Shown one piece after another: positions 13,601 to 25,692 of a stretch of DNA of 64,000 nt; the first letter of the stretch is position 1, and each line of letters starts with the position of its first letter. Origin of the DNA: Liolophura sinensis (lineage: Eukaryota; Mollusca; Polyplacophora; Chitonida; Chitonidae); the NCBI RefSeq assembly GCF_032854445.1, contig NC_088307.1, forward strand, positions 15,886,017-15,950,016, given 5' to 3'. Under the pieces are notes generated by a model. That model did no database searches. It saw nothing but the letters and a program-made list of their open reading frames with translations, and was not told where the DNA came from. The translations under genes and the position numbers were made by a program.

Positions 13601-16600
13601 GCTTGAAAAAAAAAACATGAAAAAATATACAAACATGTCCTTCTTCATCTTGTAACAACTGCACGTATAAACGAGAAGCGAATTCAGCAAATACTGTAAA
13701 AGGACACCAGATAAACGGACCTTCCAGAACATGTCTAAGTTTCTCGTAGTGAGTTGACATATTTATCTGTAATATCAGACGTACCTGAGCACATAAAAAA
13801 CTGGAAAACTCACCCGAAGTTGGGCCGTAGAGTCCAGCACTCCATCAGTAGCTCGTACAGTCAAGGTTACAAAGTCTGCTCCAGTGTTTTGTAACATGGC
13901 ATCCCTATTGATTGTTTTCTTAACAGTTATATTCCCGCTGATAGCGTCGATCTGAAAATACTCACTGGTACCTGGGACCAGAGTATGCCTTACTGTCGCC
14001 CCAGAATCCCTATCTGTTGCCAAAATTTGTATCACAAAAGTTCCGGGAGCATCACGATCATACACGAAAGTGCTGAACGTGGGACGAGTGAAAGTTGGCG
14101 TATGCTCGTTCTTATTCCGCACGTCGACACAGACGACGGTGGAGGCGGATCGGGCCGGCGTTCCTCCATCTGTGGCCACCACTTGCATACAGGTGCGCCG
14201 ATCCTCAGGCTTCTCGTAATCCAGGTCTCCTGTCGTGTAGATTTGGCCGTCGTCATCGATGCCGAATCGGGTAGAGTTGGTGATAGTGTAGGTCACCTTA
14301 CCACTGTTTCCCCAGTCCTCGTCCGTTGTGTTGACGGTAATGACGACAGTGTTCGGGGGAACTCCTTCATCCACGGTGCCCTCGTAGTTGTCTTTTGTAA
14401 ACTTTGGATCGTGGTTGTTCGGCGAATTCGTGTCAGAACAAGATTTAATATCTAAAATTTGAAAGAAAAAGTCACCCAACTGGAAATGTTTGACCTCCAT
14501 GCTCAATGGTCATAACAAAAGATAGGCAATGCTACATGTAGACTTATTTCATGTCACTGGAAGGACACTGAGACAAAGACAACGATATTTAAAACAATCA
14601 CATCGGCTGTTTAAATTAGTTATTGTACTGATTTGATTTTAAGGGGTGACATCAACATTCATATCAGAAAGTAACATGATTTTTGTGATGTTTATATAAA
14701 CACAGTCACAAAATACTGGTCAGTTGACAATCTGCTCGTCTAGATCAGTTAAACCAGGAAGCAGGATTTTCTGTTTGTCGTCTGATACAACACTGTCCCT
14801 AAACTAAGAGTGAACGTCTGCCTACCTGTGGCAGGGGTACGGGTGTTTGTCAGGGCCAGCAGCGTGAGCCGGACGGTAAGAGAGTCCCTCCTATCTTGAG
14901 CGTCAGGATTGTAAGCCCATACTGTAAACTAAAACAAAGACAACTGTTGACTGAAACGTTGTCCATAAACAGACAAAAAATGTTGACTGGAAATGTTGGC
15001 GATAAACAGGCAAAATCCACTGATAAATGCAAAAGAATGTCAAACAATTTGATGAATGTAGCATTATAATATTAGACTCTCTGACTAGTTGAAGATGCCG
15101 AACAATAGCTTTATGACAACAGCACTTAGAAATCTAATAATCATGATAGACCCAATGTCTCAATACCCCTCATAATTTCCCGCTCTCCTGTCACCCTTTT
15201 ACATTTATATTCCATATACATAGATGTGACGTAACAATACAGGTAAAATTAGTTTACATCGAATATTTGAATTTCAGAACGGTGGTTTGGTTTGTGGGTG
15301 GGGTCAATCCATGATATCTTTGCATCTAATTTGTGATATTGCAATAATGGCATGTAATTATTGAACAACCCAATTTGTAGCCTTGCTCTTTTAGGCTTTG
15401 CTTTGTAATGCACTCACCGTCATGTAGTTACAGTCGGCTAACTTCTTACAGCTGGCGTCACAATCCGTCCTTGTTGTGACCACGCCAGAAGTAGGATCCA
15501 GGGTGAAGAACTGCTTGGCGTTGTCAGACAACTCATACACGATCGTGTCGGATACGTCTTTGTCCGTGGCTTTGGGCAAAACGAAACTTTGCCCTGATGT
15601 AAAATTCTGAAGACCAGTATGAAACAACGACGAGATAATGCATTTGATTTCAAAACAATGTGATAACAAGACAAGACATAAAATCCCATTGTTGAAAGTT
15701 GTTGAACTTTCAACCAGGTTGTCGAGTTGAAAAGTTATAAGTGTAGCAAACAAGACTACATTGAACATCCTCATGTAATCTAAATCCAATGGAAAATTCA
15801 TCTGATTAAAGCATCGACCAACTTATAGAACTGCAAAGATAAGAATCCAGGAGCATTTGCATGTCTGTGCTATTTTCATATCGACTTTACATCTTTAGGG
15901 CGCATTGCTGAAGACAGATTCAAGTACTCGAACAATTCCGTACTGTGTATGCAAATTTGGCAATAATGACAGCAAAAAATCGGGTACTGGACCAATCAAC
16001 ATAAATGTGGTAAAAGACATTGGGGAGGCCACGAGAGCTGGAAAAACCTGCATGGTAAATGTCTAACATACCTGAAAAATGTCAAGGTCATGAGAGTCCT
16101 TGTCAAACTGGGGCACGTTGTCGTTGACATCGTTCACCTGGAGACGGAGTGTGGCTGTGGCCGTTCTCTGTGGGGGAGGGTTGCCGCTGTCCCGGGCCAT
16201 GATCACAACCTCCACAAACCCCACAGGGAGCGCCTCCCGATCCAGAGCCTGGACTAGGCGGACCTCGCCGCTGGATGGGTCGACCGTGAAGATGTCTGAG
16301 GACGCCAGAGATGAAAATATGTCAGAAAAACAAAATGTGTAAAACCCAGTGAGGTAAGATACTTTTATCCTTAAAGCTTTTGACATGGTTATTGCATTGG
16401 TGTTTTAGGCAGTACTCAAGCCTAAAGACCATATTACTTACTGGGAATGGTTGAGTTGTAGATGGAATAGGTTATTTGTTGCTTGGGAACATCTCTATCA
16501 TTGGCTGTTACTTGACCAACAACAACATTGGATATGCCCTCATCGACAGCTGCGTTATAGATTGTCTGGTTGAACTCCGGAGCGAAACGGTTTACTTCCA

Positions 16601-19600
16601 GAACTGTGACCTGCAAAACATGAAAGAATCATCATTACTACGTGGTACGGATGAAAAACGATCTTAGATGACGTGAATAGTAAGATTCTATGTTAATACA
16701 AAATCATGTCATCTGGAAGTATATAATATATGAAACACCACCTTAAAGACATATGAACAAATTACATATTAAATTCTTTGTACAGGTAAGACGCTTGGTG
16801 AAATTTTCACGAGAATGTACTTACCATCAGTTGTGTGATTTCCAGGAACTTGCCATCGTTCGCCCTCACTTGGACAGTGATCAGGGCTTTTGGGTAGGTA
16901 AGGAGAATCTCCGATCTAACGATGGTTTTGGAGACAGTGACGTTACCACTGGCTGGGTCAATCTGGAAATAGTCGTTGGGCAGGACAAAATCATAGGTTA
17001 TTTGTGAATCCGCGTCCTTGTCTGTAGCCGAAATTGTGGTCACGAATGTACCCGGGAGAGCACCATCGTTTATGACAGCTGTGAATAAAGGTCTAACAAA
17101 CTTTGGCCGGTGGTCATTGGAATTTATCAGATCAACACAGACGACGGTGGAGGCGGATCGGGCCGGCGTTCCTCCATCTGTGGCCACCACTTGCATACAG
17201 GTGCGCCGATCCTCAGGCTTCTCGTAATCCAGGTCTCCTGTCGTGTAGATTTGGCCGTCGTCATCGATGCCGAATCGGGTAGAGTTGGTGATAGTGTAGG
17301 TCACCTTACCACTGTCTCCCCAATCCTCGTCTGTTGTGTTTACGGTAATGACGACAGTGTTTGGGGGAACCCCTTCATTCACTGTGCCGTCGTAGTTGTC
17401 TTCTGTAAACTTTGGATCGTGGTTGTTCGGCGAATTCGTGTCAGAACAAGATTTAATATCTAAAATATGAAAGAAAAAGTCACCCAACTGGAAATGTTAG
17501 ACCTCTATGCTCAATGGTCATAACAAAAGATAGGCAGTGCTACATGTAGACTTATTTCATGTCACTGGAAGGACACTGAGACAAAGACAACGATATTTAA
17601 AACAATCACATCGGCTGTTTAAATTAGTTATTGTACTGATTTGATTTTAAGGGGTGACATCAACATTCATATCAGAAAGTAACATGATTTATGTGATGTT
17701 TATATAAACACAGTCACAAAATACTGGTCAGTTGACAATCTGCTCGTCTAGATCAGTTAAACCAGGAAGTGGGATTTTCAAATAATTCTTCTTTGTCCCA
17801 CGTTTGTCTGTCGTCTGATACATCACTATCCTTTAACTAAGAGCGAACGTCTATCTACCTGTGGCAGGGGTACGGGTGTTTGTCAGGGCCAGCAGCGTGA
17901 GCCGGACGGTAAGAGAGTCCCTCCTATCCTGAGCGTCAGGGTTGTAAGCCCATAGCGTAAACTGAAACAAAGACAACTGTTGACTGAAAACGTTGTCCAT
18001 AAACAGACAGGAATCCACAGACAAACGCTATATATCAAAGAATATCAAACAATCTAATACGTGTAGCACTGTAATAATAGACTCGCAGACTAGTTGAAGA
18101 TGCCGATAGTTGTCCATAAACGGGCAACAATCCACAGGCAAACGCTATATATCAAAGAATATCAAACAATCTAATACGTGTAGCATTGTAATAATAGACT
18201 CGCAGACTAGTTGAAGATGGCGATAGTTGTCAACAAACGGGCAACAATCCACAGACAAACGCTATATATCAAAGAATATCAAAACAATCTAATGCGTGCA
18301 GCATTGTAATAATAGACTCGCAGACTAGTTGAAGATGCCGATAGTTGTCAATAAACGGGCAACAATCCACAGGCAAACGCTATATATCAAAGAATATCAA
18401 ACAATCTAATACGTGTACCACTGTAATAATAGACTCGCAGACTAGTTGAAGATGCCGATAGTTGTCAATAAACGGGCAACAATCCACAGACAAACGCTAT
18501 ATATCAAAGAATATCAAAACAATCTAATGCGTGCAGCCTTGTAATAATAGACTCTCAGACTAGTTGAAGATGCCGATAGTTGTCAATAAACGGGCAACAA
18601 TCCACAGGCAAACGCTATATATCAAAGAATATCAAACAATCTAATACGTGTACCACTGTAATAATAGACTCGCAGACTAGTTGAAGATGCCGATAGTTGT
18701 CAATAAACGGGCAACAATCCACAGACAAACGCTATATATCAAAGAATATCAAAACAATCTAATGCGTGCAGCATTGTAATAATAGACTCGCAGACTAGTT
18801 GAAGATGCCGATAGTTGTCAATAAACGGGCAACAATCCACAGACAAACGTTATATATCAAACAATCTAATGCGTGTAACATTGTAATAATAGACTCTCAG
18901 ACTAGTTGAAGATGCCGATAGTTGTCAATAAACGGGCAACAATCCACAGACAAACGCTATATATCAAAGAATATCAAACAGTCTGACGAATGTAGCATTG
19001 TAATAATAGACTCTCAGACTAGTTGAAGATGCCGAGTAATAGCTTTATGACAACAGCATTTTAAAATCTCATAGTCATTATAGACCCAATGTCTCAATAC
19101 CTCTCATAACGTCCCGCTCTCCTGTCACCCTTTTACGTTTATAATCCATATACATACATGTGACGTAACAATACAGGTAAAATTAGTTTACATCGAATAT
19201 TTGAATTTCAGAACGGTGGTTTGGTTTGTGGGTGGGGTCAATCCATGATATCTTTGCCTCTAATCTGTGATATTGTAATAATGGCATGTAATTATTGAAC
19301 AACCCAATTTGTAGCCTTGCTCTTTTAGGCTTTGCTTTGTAATGCACTCACCGTCATGTAGTTACAGTCGGCTAACTTCTTACAGCTGGCGTCACAATCC
19401 GTCCTTGTTGTGACCACGCCAGAAGTAGGATCCAGGGTGAAGAACTGCTTGGCGTTGTCAGACAACTCGTACACGATCGTGTCGGATACGTCTTTGTCCG
19501 TAGCTTTGGGCAGAACGAAACTTTGCCCTGATGTAAAATTCTGAACACCAGCATAAAATAACGACATGATAATGCATTTGATTTCAAAAGAATGAGAGAA

Positions 19601-22600
19601 CAAGACACGACATAAAATGCCCCTTGCTTAGTCTAGGAATGGGACCAGTTTATCACTGTAACACAGCTCGACTTGAAAAATTAAAGGTCTCGCAAACAAA
19701 AAAACAAGACTACGTTGAACATTTTTATGTAATCTAAAACCAATGGGAAATTTATCTGATTAAAGCATCGACCAACTGATATAAGTGTAAAGATAAGAAT
19801 TTCTGAACGTATCCATGTCTATACAATTTTAATATCGGCTTTACATTCTGGGAGCGTCATGCTGAGGACATAAGGAGGGCAGATTCAAGTATTCGAAAAA
19901 TTCCGTACTGTGTATGCAAAATGGGCAATAATGACAGCACAACCGGGTACTGCACCAGTCAACATAAATGTGGTAAAAGAAATTTGGGAGGCCACGAAAG
20001 CTGGAAAAACCTGCATGGTAAATGTCTAACATACCTGAAAAATGTCAAGGTCATGAGAGTCCTTGTCAAACTGGGGCACGTTGTCGTTGACATCGTTCAC
20101 CTGAAGACGGAGTGTGGCTGTGGCCGTTCTCTGTGGGGGAGGGTTGCCGCTGTCCCGGGCCATGATCACAACCTCCACAAACCCCACAGGAAGCGCCTCC
20201 CGATCCAGAGCCTGGACTAGGCGGACCTCGCCGCTGGACGGGTCGATCGTGAAGATGTCTGAGAACGGAAGAGATGAAAATATGTCAGAAAAACAAAATC
20301 TGTAAAACCCAGTGAGGTAAAACAATTTTATCCCTAAAGTTTTTCACATATATTCTTTGGAGTTTCATATTCAAATAAACTTTATTTTAAATAGTTTAAA
20401 TGTTTTACAGGCTGTTAAAACTTGGAAATGAGATTAACTAACGAGGTTTAGAATAGACTTGACATTTATTTATTGAATTCGTGTTAAACGCAGTCTCAAA
20501 CCTAAAGATTGTATTACTTACTGGGAATGGTTGAGTTGTAGATGGAATAGGTTATTTGTTGCTTGGGAACATCTCTATCATTGGCTGTTACTTGACCAAC
20601 AACAACATTGGATATGCCCTCATCGACAGCTGCGTTATAGATTGTCTGGTTGAACTCCGGAGCGAAACGGTTTACTTCCAGAACTGTGACCTGCAAAGCA
20701 CGAAAGAATCATCATTACTACGTGGTACGGGTGAAAAACGATCTTAGATGATGTGAATAGTGACATTTTATATAAATACAAAACTGTGTGATATGGAAAT
20801 ATATTATATATGAAACACCACCTTAAAGACATTTTAAATTCTTTGTACAGGTAAGACGCTTGGTGAAATTTTCACGAGAATGTACTTACCATCAGTTGTG
20901 TGATTTCCAGGAACTTGCCATCGTTCGCCCTCACTTGGACAGTGATCAGGGCTTTTGGGTCGGTAAGGAGAATCTCCGATCTAACGATGGTTTTGGAGAC
21001 AGTGACGTTACCACTGGCTGGGTCAATCTGGAAATAGTCGTTGGGCAGGACAAAATCATAGGTGATTTGTGAATCCGCGTCCTTGTCTGTAGCCGAAATT
21101 GTGGTCACAAATGTACCCGGGAGAGCACCATCGTTTATGACAGCTGTGAATAAAGGTCTAACAAACTTTGGCCGGTGGTCATTGGAATTTATCAGATCAA
21201 CACAGACGACGGTGGAGGCGGATCGGGCCGGCGTTCCTCCATCTGTGGCCACCACTTGCATACAGGTGCGCCGATCCTCAGGCTTCTCGTAATCCAGATC
21301 TCCTGTCGTGTAGATTTGGCCGTCGTCATCGATGCCGAATCGGGTAGAGTTGGTGATAGTGTAGGTCACCTTACCACTGTCTCCCCAATCCTCGTCCGTT
21401 GTGTTTACGGTAATGACGACAGTGTTCGGGGGAACTCCTTCATCCACGGTGCCCTCGTAGTTGTCTTTTGTAAACTTTGGATCGTGGTTGTTCGGCGAAT
21501 TCGTGTCAGAACAAGATTTAATATCTAAAATATGAAAGAAAAAGTCACCCAACTGGAAATGTTTGACCTCCATGCTCAATGGTCATAACAAAAGATAGGC
21601 AATGCTACATGTAGACTTATTTCATGTCACTAGAAGGACACTGAGACAAAGACAACGAGATTTAAAACAATCACATCGGCTGTTTAAATTAGTTATTGTA
21701 CTGATTTGATTTTAAGGGGTGACATCAACATTCATATCAGAAAGTAACATGATTTATATGATGTTTATATAAACACAGTCACAAAATACTGGTCAGTTGA
21801 CAATCTGCTCGTCGAGATCAGTTAAACCAGGAAGTGGGATTTTCAAATAATTCTTCTTTGTCCCACGTTTGTCTGTCGTCTGATACAACACTATCCTTTA
21901 ACTAAGAGCGAACGTCTATCTACCTGTGGCAGGGGTACGGGTGTTTGTCAGGGCCAGCAGCGTGAGTCGGACGGTAAGAGAGTCCCTCCTATCCTGAGCG
22001 TCAGGATTGTAAGCCCATAACGTAAACTGAAACAAAGACAACCGTTGACTGAAAACGTTGTCCATAAACAGACAGGAATCCACAGACAAACGCTACATAT
22101 CAAAGAATATCAAACAATCTAATACGTGTACCACTGTAATAATAGACTCGCAGACTAGTTGAAGATGCCGATAGTTGTCCATAAACGGGCAACAATCCAC
22201 AGACAAACGCTATATATCAAAGAATATCAAAACAATCTAATGCGTGTAGCATTGTAATAATAGACTCGCAGACTATTTGAAGATGCCGATAGTTGTCCAT
22301 AAACGGGCAACAATCCACAGGCAAACGCTATATATCAAAGAATATCAAAACAATCTAATGCGTGTAGCATTGTAATAATAGACTCGCAGACTAGTTGAAG
22401 ATGCCGATAGTTGTCAATAAACGGGCAACAATCCACAGACAAACGCTATATATCAAAGAATATCAAACAGTCTGACGAATGTAGCATTGTAATAATAGAC
22501 TCTCTGACTGGTTGAAGACGCCGAACAATAGCTTTATGACAACAGCACTTTGAAATCTCATAGTCATGATAGACCCAATGTCTCAATACCTCTCATAACT

Positions 22601-25600
22601 TCCCGCTCTCCTGTCACCCGTTTACGTTTGTATTCCATATACATAGATGTGACGTAACAATACAGGTAAAATTAGTTTACATCGAATATTTGAATTTCAG
22701 AACGGTGGTTTGGTTTGTGGGTGGGGTCAATCCATGATATCTTTGCCTCTAATTTGTGATATTGTAATAATGGCATGTAATTATTGAACAACCCAATTTG
22801 TAGCCTTGCTCTTTTAGGCTTTGCTTTGTAATGCACTCACCGTCATGTAGTTACAGTCGGCTAACTTCTTACAGCTTGCGTCACAATCAGTCCGGGTGGT
22901 GACCACGCCAGAAGTAGGATCCAGAGTAAAGAACTGCTTGGCGTTGTCAGACAACTCGTACACGATCGTGTCAGATACGTCTTTGTCCGTGGCTTTGGGC
23001 AGAACGAAACTTTGCCCTGATGTAAAATTCTGAAGAACAACATTAAAGAACGACATGATAATGCATTTGATTTCAAAAGAATGCGACAACAACGCACGAC
23101 ATAACATCCCCTCACTCAGTCTAGGAATGGGGCTAGTCTATCACTGTAACACAGCTCGAGGTGAAAAGTTGTAAGTGTAGTAAAGTAAAAAACATTCAGT
23201 TAACATTCTTGTGTAATCTAAACCCAATGGAAAATTCATCTGATTAAAGCAAGGCTTGAGTTATATACCTAAAAAGATAAGAATCTCTGAACATATGCAT
23301 GTCTGTCCTATTTTCATATCGACTTTACATTTCTAGGCCGCATTGCTGAGGAAGTAAGGAAGGGCAGATTCAAGTATTCGAAAAATTGTGTACTGTGTAT
23401 GTAAAATGAGCAATAATGACATCACAACCGTGTACTCAAACAGGCAACATAAATGTGGCAAAAGACTTTTTGGGAAGGTCCACGAGAGTTGGAAAAACCT
23501 GCATGGTAAATGTCTAACATACCTGAAAAATGTCAAGGTCATGAGAGTCCTCGTCAAACTGGGGCACGTTGTCGTTGACATCGTTCACCTGAAGACGGAG
23601 TGTGGCTGTGGCCGTTCTCTGTGGGGGAGGGTTGCCGCTGTCCCGGGCCATGATCACAACCTCCACAAACCCCACAGGAAGCGCCTCCCGATCCAGAGCC
23701 TGGACTAGGCGGACCTCGCCGCTGGACGGGTCGATCGTGAAGATGTCTGAGAACGGAAGAGATGAAAATATGTCAGAAAAACAAAATCTGTAAAACCCAG
23801 TGAGGTAAAACAATTTTATCCTTAAAGTTTTTCACATATATTCTTTGGAGTTTCATATTCAAATAAACTTTATTTTAAATAGTTTAAATGTTTTACAGGC
23901 TGTTAAAACTTGGAAATGAGATTAACTAACGAGGTATAGAATAGACTTGACATTTATTTATTGAATTCGTGTTAAACGCAGTCTCAAACCTAAAGATTGT
24001 ATTACTTACTGGGAATGGTTGAGTTGTAGATGGAATAGGTTATTTGTTGCTTGGGAACATCTCTATCATTGGCTGTTACTTGACCAACAACAACATTGGA
24101 TATGCCCTCATCGACAGCTGCGTTATAGATTGTCTGGTTGAACTCCGGAGCGAAACGGTTTACTTCCAGAACTGTGACCTGCAAAGCACGAAAGAATCAT
24201 CATTACTACGTGGTACGGGTGAAAAACGATCCTAGATGATGTGAATAGTGACATTTTATATAAATACAAAACTGTGTGATATGGAAATATATTATATATG
24301 AAACACCACATTAAAGACATTTTAAATTCTTTGTACAGGTAAGACGCTTGGTGAAATTTTCACGAGAATGTACTTACCATCAGTTGTGTGATTTCCAGGA
24401 ACTTGCCATCGTTCGCCCTCACTTGGACAGTGATCAGGGCTTTTGGGTCGGTAAGGAGAATCTCCGATCTAACGATGGTTTTGGAGACAGTGACGTTACC
24501 ACTGGCTGGGTCAATCTGGAAATAGTCGTTGGGCAGGGCAAAATCATAGGTTATTTGTGAATCCGCGTCCTTGTCTGTAGCCGAAATTGTGGTCACGAAT
24601 GTACCCGGGAGAGCACCATCGTTTATGACAGCTGTGAATAAAGGTCTAACAAACTTTGGCCGGTGGTCATTGGAATTTATCAGATCAACACAGACGACGG
24701 TGGAGGCGGATCGGGCCGGCGTTCCTCCATCTGTGGCCACCACTTGCATACAGGTGCGCCGATCCTCAGGCTTCTCGTAATCCAGGTCTCCTGTCGTGTA
24801 GATTTGGCCGTCGTCATCGATGCCGAATCGGGTAGAGTTGGTGATAGTGTAGGTCACCTTACCACTGTTTCCCCAGTCCTCGTCCGTTGTGTTGACAATG
24901 AGAACGACAGTGTTCGGGGGAACTCCTTCATTCACTGTGCCGTCGTAGTTGTCTTCTGTAAACTTTGGATCGTGATCATTCGGGGAATTTGCGTCCGAAC
25001 ATGACTTCATACCTAATGAGAAAATGCACAAGTTATTCTCCACACTGCTGTTCTTTACGTGCATAATCTAATGGTGGTTTTCTCGGAAGACAGCAGTGAA
25101 GAAGATAACAGGATAACAACCAGGTTCTGGTTTTATTGTGTAGGTAAGGTTTATGAAATGATACCCCAATCTGTTTACTTTCGTCTTATGTTCGCAGTTG
25201 GTATTTTGTTGTGTCAACGTATAAGTGTACTTACTCGCTACTGGGGTCCGTGTGCACATTGAGAGTAGTGTGAGTCTAATGATAAGTGTATTCTTCTGTA
25301 GTGGGGTCCCGAGGTTATTACTAAGTGTACTTCAAGAAGAATATATTGACAAAGACAACGCGATAACAAGGAGATTCTAGTTTTGTTATGTTGTTAATAT
25401 TTACTGTAGGATTTCTAAACTATTTCGTGTGGTCTCTTCTTCTCGCCGTTAACGTTGGCGGTTTTGTTCTATTAACCTATAGGTGTACTTACCCGCTGCT
25501 GGGGTCCGTGTGGTGCCCAGTGAGAGTAGTGTGAGTCTGACAGTAAGTGTGTCCTTCTGTAGTGGGGTCCCAGGGTTATATGCTGACAGTGTGAACTGCA

Positions 25601-25627
25601 CAGAAAACAACACCAATGTAATATAAA

Positions 25628-25692
<65 letters not shown>

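Larger units (their letters stand above)
14127..24867 (-). repeat. Tandem segmental duplication of cassette units 4, 5 and 6
   Basis: Three direct copies run from mid-exon A to mid-exon A of the next cassette: 24687-21200 (3488 bp), 21199-17135 (4065 bp) and 17134-14127 (3008 bp). Exons and introns are near-identical, for example the 240 bp upstream of A5, A6 and A7 and the introns around exons C and D. Most of the length difference comes from the number of 117-bp units between exons C and B. Confidence 0.9.
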
